DNA of 64,000 bases from JBDTVS01 sp040007095 (GTDB lineage: Bacteria; Acidobacteriota; Vicinamibacteria; Vicinamibacterales; CAVVIG01): the NCBI GenBank assembly GCA_040007095.1, contig JBDTVS010000073.1, forward strand, positions 1 through 64,000. Reading direction: 5' to 3'. How positions within the stretch are numbered: position 1 is the stretch's first letter; each line of letters opens with the position of its first letter. This document shows, piece by piece, positions 25,228 through 33,665 of the stretch. A program made the translations under genes and the position numbers. A model generated the notes under the pieces. The model made no database searches. It saw only the letters and a list, made by a program, of their open reading frames with translations, and was not told the DNA's origin.

Positions 25228-25387
25228 AGTGTCCTGTCTCAGAAGTTGGTTGTCATTTTCCGGGCTGGGCATCCCTCCTCGCGGCGTTGCTCGTCGCTTA
25301 CATATTCCCGATATGCGCGCTCCTCGCGCCTTGCGATCCGGGCGCCGCACCCGGAAAATTCGCCAACGAACTTCTGAGACAGGACAC
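25228..25387. repeat. Intergenic inverted-repeat element, copy 2
   Basis: The best-preserved copy. The left end GTGTCCTGTCTCAGAAGTT (from 25229) is answered by the right end AACTTCTGAGACAGGACAC (to 25387), and an inner pair TTTTCCGGG (25256-25264)/CCCGGAAAA (25350-25358) is nested inside. The outer arms are thus nearly 20 bp and perfect. It lies between the CpxP-like gene and the next secreted protein gene and has no open frame of its own that looks coding. Confidence 0.9.
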
Positions 25388-25466
25388 CAGAATTGTGACG
25401 GCAGCCGTTCCAAGCAGACCGCCGCCCGGTCACCGGCGTGTTTTTCGCGCTACACTCGATCGCACC

Positions 25467-26087
25467 ATGCGTTCCTGGACGAGAAGATATCCAAACGTCG
25501 TGGCGCTGAGCGTCGTGGCGCTATCTGTGATTGCGGTCGGCGGCCTGAGAGCCGACACCGGGCCCTCGAAGGAGGGCGCACGTTCGGCGAAGCAGAAGGT
25601 CGCCCAAATTGCGCAGTTCGCCGACCGCCCCGTGCGCCCGGCGCATCGGACGACGGTGACCGAACACGAAGTCAATTCCTACCTGCGGTTCGAGGCCGGC
25701 GCGCAGATTCCGGCCGGGGTGGTGGACCCGGCGATCACGATAGTCGGCGCCGGCCGCGTGTCCGGGCGCGTCGTCGTGGATCTGGACGCCGTGAGGAAGC
25801 AGAACAGCCAGCGCAGCCTGTTCGATCCAATGAGCTACATCACAGGCCGCGTGCCAGTCACGGCGACCGGGATTCTCAAAGCCAGTAACGGGGTCGGTCG
25901 CTTCGAGTTCGAAAACGCCGCCATCGGTCCCGTACCGGTGCCGAAGCTGGTTCTTCAGGAGATCGTCAGCTATTATTCGCGCACGCCAGAGAAGCCCTCC
26001 GGCATCGCACTTGACGAGCCGTTCATGCTGCCGGCGGGGATCCGTGAGATTGTGGTGCAAACCGGCCGGGCCGTAGTTGTTCAATGA
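25467..26087 (+). CDS. Secreted protein of unknown function
   Basis: A 206-aa protein from ATG 25467 with an N-terminal signal sequence (YPNVVALSVVALSVIAVGGLRA). The mature part is beta-rich and contains a recognisable TVTEHEVNSYLRFEAGAQIP segment and paired GRVSGRVVVDLDAV/TATGILKASNGVGRFEF strands, suggesting a lipid-binding or scaffold-like beta fold; no named family is recognised. The frame stays open into the repeat upstream, but the signal peptide marks this ATG. A TACACT hexamer lies 10 bases before it. Stands between repeat copy 2 and recG. Confidence 0.7.
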   Translation: MRSWTRRYPNVVALSVVALSVIAVGGLRADTGPSKEGARSAKQKVAQIAQFADRPVRPAHRTTVTEHEVNSYLRFEAGAQIPAGVVDPAITIVGAGRVSGRVVVDLDAVRKQNSQRSLFDPMSYITGRVPVTATGILKASNGVGRFEFENAAIGPVPVPKLVLQEIVSYYSRTPEKPSGIALDEPFMLPAGIREIVVQTGRAVVVQ

Positions 26088-26106
26088 GCGTCGTTCAATG
26101 AGCGTG
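26079..26106. repeat. 14-bp tandem duplication at a gene end
   Basis: GTTCAATGAGCGTC (26079-26092) is followed immediately by GTTCAATGAGCGTG (26093-26106). The first copy contains the last codons and the TGA stop of the upstream secreted-protein gene, as in the lexA triplication. Confidence 0.85.
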
Positions 26107-26232
26107 CGCCGGATGGGCACGAGTGCGAGCTGCACCTGGTGAGCCCCACCATCGTGATCTGAGCTGGTCGACCCGAGCGGCACCTGCCGTCTCCGCGCTG
26201 CGCGCCAGGCCTTCCACAGCTCCGAACAACCC

Positions 26233-28326
26233 GTGAGCAGCGACCCGCTTTCGACGTCCTTGCAGTTCCTGAAGGGTGTTGGCCCCCGGCGAGCGGCCGA
26301 CCTCGAACGTGTCGGTCTCCGTACGGTCGAGGACCTCTTGTACCGGTTTCCGATTCGCTACGAGGATCGCGGCCATCTTCAGGCGATCGCGTCGCTGCGG
26401 CCCGGTCAGATCGTGTCGGTGACCGGCCGCGTATCGAGCTGCGGTCTACGGTCGACGCGACGTCCTGGATTCAAGATCTTCGAAGCGCTCGTCATCGACC
26501 CGAGCGGGTCGATCCGCGCGACCTGGCTGAACCAGCCGTTTCTGCGAGACGTGTTCGCCAGCGGCAAACAGGTCGTGTTGTTCGGGTCGGTGGAGATGCG
26601 CGGTCAGGGCGGACTGCAGCTGACCAACCCGCAGTACGAGATGCTGGACGACGAGGACGGTGAAACGATCCACACCGGCCGGATCGTCCCGGTGTACGAG
26701 AAGACCGGCAGCGTGACGGCCAAGATTCAGCGGCGGCTGGTACACGAGGCGCTGCAGCAGCTTCCCGATGATCTCCCGGAGCAGCTCCCGGAACCGGTGC
26801 GAGTGCGGCTCGATCTTCCGTCGCGTCGGTCGGCGCTGTTCGCCAGCCACTTTCCACCGCAAGACGTGTCGGTCAGCGCGCTGAATCGGTTCGACACACC
26901 GGCCCAGCGCAGGCTGATCTTCGAGGAAGCGTTTCTGTTTCAAACCGGCGTCCTGGCGCGGCGGCGCAGCGTCATGGCCGAACCGAAAGCGGCGGTCGTG
27001 CGCATTGACGAGCGGGTGCGGGAGTCGGCGCGGCGGGTGCTTCCGTTCAAGCTGACGGCCGGCCAACGACAGACGCTCAAGGAGATCGTCGAGGACCTGC
27101 AGCGGCCCCACCCGATGAATCGTCTGTTGCAGGGCGACGTCGGCGCCGGCAAGACCATCGTGGCCCTGCTCGCGGCGCTGGTCGCCATGGAGAGCGACCT
27201 GCAGGTGGCGTTCATGGCGCCGACCGAGATTCTGGCCGAGCAGCACTTCGTGAACATTTCGCGATTGCTGCAGGCGTCGCGATTTCGGGTGGCGCTCTTG
27301 ACGGGCTCGACCAGCACGGCCGGGCGGAAAATCCTGCTGGGCGAGATTGCCCAGGGCATCACACACCTGGTCGTTGGCACGCACGCATTGGTGCAGGGCG
27401 ACGTGCACTTCGCCCGGCTTGGCTTCGTGGTGATCGACGAGCAGCACCGCTTCGGCGTGCTGCAGCGCGCGACGCTGCGCTCGAAGGGTTGGCGTCCCGA
27501 CGTGCTCGTCATGACCGCGACGCCCATTCCGCGCACGCTGGCGCTGACGCTGTACGGCGATCTGGACGTGTCGGTGATTCGCGACACGCCGCCGGGGCGC
27601 CAGCCGATTCGGACCGCTGCGAAACCGGAGAGCCGCCGCGACGACGTGTATGCCTTCGTCCGTCAGCAGCTCGACGCCGGTCGTCAGGTCTACATCATCT
27701 ACCCGCTGGTGGAGGAATCCGAGAAAGTCGCTCTGAAGGCTGCCACCGAAATGGCCGATCACCTCGCCGCGGAGGTGTTTGCGCAGTATCGCGTCGGCTT
27801 GTTACACGGCCGGTTGAAGCCGGACGCCAAAGACCGCGTGATGAAGGCGTTCTCCGCGGGCGAGATCCAGGTGCTGGTATCGACGACGGTGGTGGAAGTC
27901 GGCGTCGACGTGCCCAATGCCAGCGTGATGATCGTGGAGCACGCGGAGACCTTCGGATTGTCGCAGCTCCACCAGCTGCGCGGGCGCGTCGGGCGCGATC
28001 GGCATCAGTCGTACTGTTTCCTGTTTTATCAGTCGCCGTTGTCCGACGAGGCCCGCGAGCGGCTGCGGGCGATGACCGACACCACGGACGGCTTCGAAAT
28101 CGCCGAGCGCGATCTGCAGCTGCGAGGCGCGGGAGACTTTTTCGGCACGCGCCAGGCGGGGTTGCCGACGTTTCGGCTGATCGATCTGGTCCGGGATCGG
28201 GAGCTGCTCGAGCTGGCGCGGCGGGAGGCCGACCGATGGCTGGCCGACGCGCCGCCGACGGCTGGCGCATTGTCTCAGCTGGTCGATGCGTGGGCGCAGC
28301 GCTTCGGCTTGATCGACATCGGATAG
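26233..28326 (+). CDS. recG: ATP-dependent DNA helicase RecG
   Basis: Remodels stalled replication forks and branched DNA. The N-terminal wedge/OB domain (IVSVTGRVSSC region) is followed by SF2 motor motifs: Walker A GDVGAGKT at 301-308, FMAPTEILAEQH, DEQHRFG at 402-408, MTATPIPRTLALTLYGDLD, and the C-terminal QLHQLRGRVGR and LQLRGAGDFFGTRQ. Length 697 aa is normal. GTG 26233 is the start giving the canonical LQFLKGVGPRRA N-terminus. Followed closely by rsmD, as in many genomes. Confidence 0.96.
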   Translation: MSSDPLSTSLQFLKGVGPRRAADLERVGLRTVEDLLYRFPIRYEDRGHLQAIASLRPGQIVSVTGRVSSCGLRSTRRPGFKIFEALVIDPSGSIRATWLNQPFLRDVFASGKQVVLFGSVEMRGQGGLQLTNPQYEMLDDEDGETIHTGRIVPVYEKTGSVTAKIQRRLVHEALQQLPDDLPEQLPEPVRVRLDLPSRRSALFASHFPPQDVSVSALNRFDTPAQRRLIFEEAFLFQTGVLARRRSVMAEPKAAVVRIDERVRESARRVLPFKLTAGQRQTLKEIVEDLQRPHPMNRLLQGDVGAGKTIVALLAALVAMESDLQVAFMAPTEILAEQHFVNISRLLQASRFRVALLTGSTSTAGRKILLGEIAQGITHLVVGTHALVQGDVHFARLGFVVIDEQHRFGVLQRATLRSKGWRPDVLVMTATPIPRTLALTLYGDLDVSVIRDTPPGRQPIRTAAKPESRRDDVYAFVRQQLDAGRQVYIIYPLVEESEKVALKAATEMADHLAAEVFAQYRVGLLHGRLKPDAKDRVMKAFSAGEIQVLVSTTVVEVGVDVPNASVMIVEHAETFGLSQLHQLRGRVGRDRHQSYCFLFYQSPLSDEARERLRAMTDTTDGFEIAERDLQLRGAGDFFGTRQAGLPTFRLIDLVRDRELLELARREADRWLADAPPTAGALSQLVDAWAQRFGLIDIG

Positions 28327-28345
28327 ATCAGATGAGCAGGTCCTG

Positions 28346-28897
28346 ATGCGTGTGATTGCGGGAACTTTGAAGGGCCGCCGCTTGAAGTCGCCGACCTGGG
28401 ACGGACTGCGGCCGACTTCGGATCAGCTGCGCGAGACGCTGTTCAACGTCCTGGCGCCCCGCGTCGATGGCGCGCGCGTGCTGGACGGCTACGCGGGGAC
28501 CGGCGCGCTCGGCATCGAGGCCATCAGTCGCGGCGCGCACTCGGCGACCTTCGTTGACGACGATCGACGGGCGACGGCGCTCATCGCGGAGAACGTCGCG
28601 CACTGCGGAATCGAGGATCAGTGTGTTATCATCCGGACGAAAGTGGCTCACGCGCTCGAGTCGCTGCGCCAGCGTGATCCGTTCGACATCGTGCTGTTCG
28701 ATCCACCGTACGCGCCGGATCACGATTCCGATCTTGATGCCATTCTTCGGGCCGCCGCCGGTCTTCTCGCGCCTCGCGGCATCGTCGTCCTCGAGCACGC
28801 ACGGCGCGCGCCCCGGCCCGACACTGCCGGCGGGTTGGCGCGCACCCGCACGCTGATGGCCGGTAACTCGGCGTTGTCGCTGTACGAGCTCGGCTAG
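28346..28897 (+). CDS. rsmD: 16S rRNA (guanine966-N2)-methyltransferase
   Basis: SAM-dependent methylation of G966 in 16S rRNA. MRVIAGTLKGRRLKSP, the DGYAGTGALGIEAISRGA SAM loop and catalytic DPPYAP are all family-specific. At 183 aa it is complete. It lies 19 bases after recG and upstream of coaD, a common trio. Its TAG stop overlaps the first base of repeat copy 3, as in aroF and copy 1. Confidence 0.94.
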   Translation: MRVIAGTLKGRRLKSPTWDGLRPTSDQLRETLFNVLAPRVDGARVLDGYAGTGALGIEAISRGAHSATFVDDDRRATALIAENVAHCGIEDQCVIIRTKVAHALESLRQRDPFDIVLFDPPYAPDHDSDLDAILRAAAGLLAPRGIVVLEHARRAPRPDTAGGLARTRTLMAGNSALSLYELG

Positions 28898-29056
28898 TGT
28901 CGCGTCTCGGAAGTTCGCTGTCGCACCGGGGGCGGCGAGACGCCAGGCTGGCAAGGCGTGAGGCGCGAGAATATCGGGAATATTTGTGTGCCGAGCAACG
29001 CGGCCAGGCGGGATGCCCCGCCCGGAAAATGTCGACGAATCGCTGATTCGGGACAC
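28897..29056. repeat. Intergenic inverted-repeat element, copy 3 (inverted)
   Basis: Same family as the elements at 6.1 and 25.2 kb but in the opposite orientation: its reverse complement reads GTGTCCC, TTTTCCGGGCGGGGCATCCC, GCGTTGCTCGGC, ATTCCCGATAT and CGCCTTGCCAGCC in the same order. The outer ends are GTGTC/GACAC and both flanks read CTAG, possibly a target duplication. It fills the rsmD-coaD gap. Confidence 0.85.
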
Positions 29057-29071
29057 TAGAGGCCCAAGGTC

Positions 29072-29572
29072 ATGTCGACGCTCGCCATCTATCCCGGCTC
29101 GTTCGATCCTCTGACCAACGGCCATGTCGACATCATCCTGCGCGGCGCCCGACTGTTCGATCGGATCGTGGTCGCCATTCTCGTGAACGCGGAGAAGTCG
29201 CCGCTCTTCACGATGGCCGAACGCGTGGAGATGGCGCGCGCCGTGTTCGCCGAGCAGCCCAGCGTCGAGGTCGACACGTTCGACGGATTGTTGGTCGACT
29301 ATGTAGAACGGCGGCGGGCGCAGGTCATCGTCCGGGGGTTGCGGGCGGTGTCGGATTTCGAGCTCGAGTTTCAGATGGCGCTGATGAATCAGCGGCTGAA
29401 ACCGAATATCGACACCGTGTTCATGATGCCGGCCGAGCAGTACACCTACATCAGCTCCCGGCTGATCAAAGAGGTGTTTGCGCTCGGCGGGCGGGTTCAC
29501 GGGCTGGTGCCGGATCTGGTGGAAGAGCGGCTCCGCACGAAAGGGAAGCCGCAGGGGCCGAAAGGAACGTGA
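29072..29572 (+). CDS. coaD: Phosphopantetheine adenylyltransferase
   Basis: Penultimate step of coenzyme A synthesis: adenylates 4'-phosphopantetheine. The nucleotidyltransferase T/HxGH site is seen in YPGSFDPLTNGHVDII, with RGLRAVSDFELEFQMA and the C-terminal YTYISSRLIKEV also diagnostic. Length 166 aa. Its stop overlaps the next gene by one base (TGATG). Confidence 0.96.
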   Translation: MSTLAIYPGSFDPLTNGHVDIILRGARLFDRIVVAILVNAEKSPLFTMAERVEMARAVFAEQPSVEVDTFDGLLVDYVERRRAQVIVRGLRAVSDFELEFQMALMNQRLKPNIDTVFMMPAEQYTYISSRLIKEVFALGGRVHGLVPDLVEERLRTKGKPQGPKGT

Positions 29573-30777
29573 TGCCGCGTCTGGCAGAGAGAACGAGCCG
29601 TATCGCGAGCTCGCCGACGATGAAAGTGACCGCCACGGTGGATCGCCTTCGCCGAGAAGGCGTCGAGGTGATCGATTTTGGCGCCGGCGAGCCGGACTTT
29701 GGCACCCCCGATTCCATCAGCCTGGCCGCGCACACCGCGATCGACCAGCACTTCACGAAGTACACGCCCGTGTCCGGCACGCTGGAATTGAGACGCGCGA
29801 TCTGCGATCGCTACCGGATCGACTACGGCGTCGAGTACAAAGAGTCCGAGGTCATCACCAGCGCTGGCGGCAAACAGGCGCTGTTCAATACGGCGCTCGC
29901 CTTGTTCAGCGCAGGCGATGAGGTCGTCACGCACGCACCGTATTGGCCGACGTTGACCGAGCAGGTCAAGCTGGCTGAAGGCACGCCCGTGCTCGTTCGC
30001 ACCTCACCCGAGGACGGCTTCGCGATCCGCGCCCGTCCGATTCTGGACGCCCTGACGGCCCGGACGCGCGGCATCATCATCAACTCGCCGTGCAACCCGA
30101 CCGGCGCGCTGATCTCGGAAGACGAGCTGGCCATCCTCGCGCAAGAAGCCGCACGGCGGGAGATCTGGCTGATCCTCGATCTCTGCTACGAGAAGCTGAT
30201 CTACGACGTGGTGCCGCACAATCTGCCGGGCGTTCTCAACCGCTATTGCCGGGAGCTGTCGGTCATTTGCGGATCCGCTTCGAAGGCGTACGCGATGACC
30301 GGGTGGCGCTGCGGCTGGGCGATCGGCCCCGCGGCGGTGATCGCGGCGCAGAACGCGCTGCAAAGTCACGCGACGTCAAACGTCAACTCAATTGCGCAGA
30401 AGGCCGTGGTCGAGGCACTGACCGGATCGCAGGCGCCCGTGCAGGCGATGCTCGACGAGTATCGGCTACGCCGGGATCATCTGCACGAGTGGCTCACGCA
30501 GGATCCGCGCGTGCGCTGCCTGCAACCGGCAGGCGCGTTCTATATGTTCCTCGACATCAGCGGGGTGCTGTCGCCGGAGGGCCTCCGTACATCGGCGGAA
30601 TTTTCCGAGGTCCTGCTCGACGAGGCGCGCGTGGCGGTCACGCCTGGCGAGGCATTCGACGCGCCCGGCTTCGTCAGAATCTCGTTCGCGACCTCGATGG
30701 ACAACCTGCGCGAAGGCAGCCGGCGGTTCGTGGCATTTGTCGGGGCGCATGCCCCGCACGCGGCCGTCGCGTGGTAG
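29572..30777 (+). CDS. Class I/II aminotransferase (aspartate aminotransferase-like)
   Basis: Fold-type I PLP enzyme. SPTMKVTATVDRLRREGVEV and FGAGEPDFGTP at the N-terminus, NSPCNPTGALIS, the PLP-lysine motif GSASKAYAMTGWRCGW and the C-terminal FVRISFATSMDNLREG match the bacterial aspartate/prephenate aminotransferase subgroup. About 401 aa. Start is ATG 29572 (overlapping coaD TGA); GTG 29569 is one codon upstream. The substrate could be aspartate, prephenate or both; the tyrA-containing operon far upstream does not settle this. Confidence 0.9.
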   Translation: MPRLAERTSRIASSPTMKVTATVDRLRREGVEVIDFGAGEPDFGTPDSISLAAHTAIDQHFTKYTPVSGTLELRRAICDRYRIDYGVEYKESEVITSAGGKQALFNTALALFSAGDEVVTHAPYWPTLTEQVKLAEGTPVLVRTSPEDGFAIRARPILDALTARTRGIIINSPCNPTGALISEDELAILAQEAARREIWLILDLCYEKLIYDVVPHNLPGVLNRYCRELSVICGSASKAYAMTGWRCGWAIGPAAVIAAQNALQSHATSNVNSIAQKAVVEALTGSQAPVQAMLDEYRLRRDHLHEWLTQDPRVRCLQPAGAFYMFLDISGVLSPEGLRTSAEFSEVLLDEARVAVTPGEAFDAPGFVRISFATSMDNLREGSRRFVAFVGAHAPHAAVAW

Positions 30778-30808
30778 CCAAGGTCGGCGCTCAAGGGTCG
30801 ACAGTCAA

Positions 30809-30847
30809 GGTCGGTGGCAACGGTCGGTGGCAACGACCGGCAGCAAC
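30809..30847. repeat. 13-bp tandem repeat
   Basis: GGTCGGTGGCAAC at 30809-30821 and 30822-30834 is exact, with a third degenerate copy GACCGGCAGCAAC at 30835-30847. The whole 129-bp gap between the aminotransferase and the CoA-binding gene is composed of related words (AAGGTCGG, AGTCAACG, AAGGTCAGTCG). Confidence 0.85.
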
Positions 30848-30906
30848 GATCGCTAGTCGAGGTTAGTCAACGTTGGCAATGAAGGTCAGTCGTTAAGGTC
30901 GAGCCG

Positions 30907-31278
30907 ATGAGCAAGATCGTCGCGGTGATTGGCGCCTCCAACAATCGAAACAAGTTCGGGAACCGCGCCGTCCGGGCATTTCAGCGGGAAGGCTACACCG
31001 TCGTGCCGATCAACCCGCACGCCGCCGAAGTCGAAGGGCTGAAGGCCTACGCGTCGGTGCTCGACGTGCCGGGTCCGATCGACATGGCGACCTTGTACGT
31101 GCCGCCGGAGATCGGCGAACCGCTGATGGACGAGCTTGCGCAGAAACAGATTCCGGAAGTCTGGGTGAATCCCGGCGCCGAGAGCGACGCGTTGATTGCG
31201 CGGGCGCGAGCGCTTGAGATTCAACCGATTGTCGCGTGCAGCATCGTCGGTATCGGACGCAATCCCTACGAGACATGA
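30907..31278 (+). CDS. CoA-binding domain protein
   Basis: A 123-aa single Rossmann-fold protein of the CoA_binding_2/YccU type: VAVIGASNNRNKFGNRAVRAF at the N-terminus, YTVVPINPHAAEVEGLKAY, then MATLYVPPEIGEPLMDEL and WVNPGAESDAL. Members bind CoA; cellular role is poorly known. It stands alone upstream of rho, with repeat DNA before it and the rho promoter after it. Confidence 0.88.
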   Translation: MSKIVAVIGASNNRNKFGNRAVRAFQREGYTVVPINPHAAEVEGLKAYASVLDVPGPIDMATLYVPPEIGEPLMDELAQKQIPEVWVNPGAESDALIARARALEIQPIVACSIVGIGRNPYET

Positions 31279-31294
31279 TTCGGTGTGCCACTGC

Positions 31295-31351
31295 TGAGTC
31301 CCGACATCTGAGTCCCGACATCTTGACACTCGCGGAAGAGGGTCCTATACT
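31295..31351 (+). promoter_or_regulatory. rho promoter with duplicated 14-mer upstream
   Basis: The -35 TTGACA (31323-31328), a 17-bp spacer and the -10 TATACT (31346-31351) form the best sigma-70-type promoter in the window, 92 bp before the rho ATG. Directly upstream of the -35, TGAGTCCCGACATC occurs twice in tandem (31295-31308 and 31309-31322), a position typical of activator sites, though a simple duplication is equally possible. Confidence 0.75.
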
Positions 31352-31443
31352 CCCCGCGTTCACACCTCAATACAGAGAATCCGCGGGCATCCCGCTCGCC
31401 GGCACAACGGCCCGCACGACACATCCATCCCTCAAGAGCGTCT

Positions 31444-32850
31444 ATGCCAACACATCACAAGCGCCATGCGCCCGCGCGAACGGCCAACGGTCCCGCCACG
31501 CCCGATCAACAGAGCTCGCCGAGTCCGCAGAACGCGATTCCCGAGAGCCCTGAAGAACCGGCGAAGCCCGAACCGTCGCGGCGATCGCCGGATGTCCTCA
31601 AGATTACCGACTTGAAGGACATGAGCATTCAGAAGCTCACGCACATCGCGAAAGAGCTGACCGTCGCCGGGGCCACCGGCATGCGCAAGCAGGAGTTGAT
31701 CTTCCAGATCTTGAAGGCGCAGACGGAATTGAGCGGCTTCATCTTCTCGGAGGGCGTGCTGGAGGTGCTGCCGGACGGCTTTGGTTTCCTGCGCGCCCCC
31801 GACTACAACTACCTGCCGGGGCCGGACGACATCTACGTCTCGCCGTCGCAAATCCGCAAATTCGACCTCCAGACCGGCGACACGGTCTCCGGCCAGATCC
31901 GTCCGCCAAAAGAAGGGGAGCGCTATTTCGCGCTGATCAAGGTCGAAGCGGTCAATTTCGAAGCGCCCGATCGAGCGCGCGAAAAGCTTTTTTTCGAGAA
32001 CCTGACGCCGCTCTATCCGCAGGAGCGGCTGACGCTCGAGGTGGCGGCTGAAAGCCTGGCCGGACGCGTCATGGACCTGATGACGCCGATTGGCAAAGGG
32101 CAACGAGGCCTGATTGTGGCGCCTCCGCGCACCGGCAAGACGATGCTGCTGCAGAGCATCGCGCAGTCGGTGTCGAAGAACCATCCCGAGGTCTATCTGA
32201 TCGTCCTGCTCATCGACGAGCGGCCGGAAGAGGTGACCGACATGCAGCGGTCGGTCGACGGCGAGGTCATCTCTTCCACCTTCGACGAACCGGCGCAGCG
32301 CCACGTGCAGGTGGCCGAAATGGTCATCGAGAAAGCGAAGCGTCTGGTCGAGCACAAGAAGGACGTGTTGATATTGCTCGATTCGATCACCCGTCTCGCG
32401 CGCGCCTACAACACCGTGATTCCTCCGTCGGGCAAGGTGCTGTCGGGCGGCCTCGACTCGAACGCGTTGCAGAAACCCAAACGGTTCTTCGGTGCTGCGC
32501 GCAACATCGAAGAAGGGGGGTCGCTCACGATCATGGCGACCGCGCTCATCGACACGGGTTCGCGCATGGACGACGTGATCTTCGAGGAGTTCAAAGGGAC
32601 CGGCAACATGGAAATCCATCTCGATCGCAAGCTGGTGGACAAGCGCGTGTTCCCGGCGATCGACATCCTGAAGAGCGGCACCCGCAAGGAAGAGCTCCTG
32701 CTGGCGCGCGAGGATCTCAACCGGATCTGGGTGCTGCGCAAAGTGCTCAATCCGCTGTCTCCGGTCGAAGCGATGGAACTGCTCCTCGATAAGATGAGCA
32801 AGACCAAGTCGAACAGCGACTTCCTGTCTTCAATGCAGAGAATGGGCTGA
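31444..32850 (+). CDS. rho: Transcription termination factor Rho
   Basis: Hexameric RNA-dependent ATPase that ends transcription. A Pro/Ser-rich N-terminal extension of about 50 residues precedes the Rho_N helical domain (DLKDMSIQKLTHIAKELTV), the cold-shock RNA-binding domain (GVLEVLPDGFGFLRAPDYNY), the P-loop PPRTGKT near 227-233, LIDERPEEVTDM and the Q/R-loop region (DSITRLARAYN, SGGLDSNAL). Length 468 aa. The ~90-base leader could allow autoregulation, as known for Rho in other bacteria. Confidence 0.96.
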   Translation: MPTHHKRHAPARTANGPATPDQQSSPSPQNAIPESPEEPAKPEPSRRSPDVLKITDLKDMSIQKLTHIAKELTVAGATGMRKQELIFQILKAQTELSGFIFSEGVLEVLPDGFGFLRAPDYNYLPGPDDIYVSPSQIRKFDLQTGDTVSGQIRPPKEGERYFALIKVEAVNFEAPDRAREKLFFENLTPLYPQERLTLEVAAESLAGRVMDLMTPIGKGQRGLIVAPPRTGKTMLLQSIAQSVSKNHPEVYLIVLLIDERPEEVTDMQRSVDGEVISSTFDEPAQRHVQVAEMVIEKAKRLVEHKKDVLILLDSITRLARAYNTVIPPSGKVLSGGLDSNALQKPKRFFGAARNIEEGGSLTIMATALIDTGSRMDDVIFEEFKGTGNMEIHLDRKLVDKRVFPAIDILKSGTRKEELLLAREDLNRIWVLRKVLNPLSPVEAMELLLDKMSKTKSNSDFLSSMQRMG

Positions 32851-32902
32851 GCGCGGCGAGCGAAGGAGCGCGCTCGTTCGTCTCGCCGACCCCGAGGTGA
32901 CT

Positions 32903-33127
32903 ATGGCGAATATCAAGGTGCGGCAGAACGGTCCCTATCTCGTCGAAGGGGACGACGTGACGTTAGTGGATTGGAATGGAAACGCCTATCAGATCCCGAA
33001 GCGTCCGTTCGCGCTGTGCCGCTGCGGTGGATCGACGAACAAGCCATTCTGCGACGGCACGCATTCGAGGATCGGCTTCGCCGCGGCTGAAGCCGCCGTG
33101 CCAGACAGCAGCGACAAGCCGGCGTGA
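32903..33127 (+). CDS. CDGSH iron-sulfur domain protein
   Basis: A 74-aa protein with one CDGSH zinc-finger-like [2Fe-2S] motif, CRCGGSTNKPFCDGTHSRIGF: ligands are C-x-C-x(8)-C-x3-H. The N-terminal half (KVRQNGPYLVEGDDVTLVDW) is typical of bacterial single-motif members. Role is electron or cluster transfer in the cytoplasm; the partner is unknown. ATG 32903 has GAGGTGA just upstream and is preferred over GTG 32897. Confidence 0.9.
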   Translation: MANIKVRQNGPYLVEGDDVTLVDWNGNAYQIPKRPFALCRCGGSTNKPFCDGTHSRIGFAAAEAAVPDSSDKPA

Positions 33128-33223
33128 GCCCGTGGAGTGGCGTTGGTGGCACCCCCGGCGGCATGCTATCCTCACGCGGGCGCGGCGGAGCCGGCCGGCC
33201 CGGCCGACCTCCGGAGCAAGCAG

Positions 33224-33598
33224 ATGAATCACACCAGACGGTTGATGACCTACGTGACGACTTCGATGTTGATGGCGGGCAGTCACACCGGGGTGCTCGC
33301 TGCGGATGCCCCCAACGCCGCGGTATCGACCCAGGACTCATCGCGCTCATCGCAAAATCGGAAAACGGATCCGAAGGTGCAGCAGGCGGCCAACGACATC
33401 TATGAGTGGCTGAAGGACACGCCCAAGGACCAAGCCAGGACGTCGGATGAAATCGCGAAGAATTTTCCCGCACTTGAGCCCGGCCAACTGAAAGACGCGC
33501 TGAGCCTCTTGAGCATGGGTCGCCTCAAGACGACAGGGAATGGGACCAAGGCCGACCCACTCCGTTATTTCGGCGCCAGATCCTCGAGCGAAGGGTAG
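33224..33598 (+). CDS. Small secreted protein with winged-helix-like C-terminus
   Basis: A 124-aa protein from ATG 33224 (preceded by GGAG). A signal peptide (RLMTYVTTSMLMAGSHTGVLAA) is followed by a Ser/Gln-rich linker and a compact segment, IYEWLKDTPKDQARTSDEIA then LEPGQLKDALSLLSMGRLKT, that reads like a winged-helix fold. A DNA-binding-type fold behind a signal peptide is odd; it may be a protein-interaction domain. No family is recognised. Confidence 0.6.
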   Translation: MNHTRRLMTYVTTSMLMAGSHTGVLAADAPNAAVSTQDSSRSSQNRKTDPKVQQAANDIYEWLKDTPKDQARTSDEIAKNFPALEPGQLKDALSLLSMGRLKTTGNGTKADPLRYFGARSSSEG

Positions 33599-33665
33599 GG
33601 CTCCAGCGGCGAACGCTGGCCGATCCGGATCCGACCTCGGTTCGTCAACGATACGCACGCTCACC

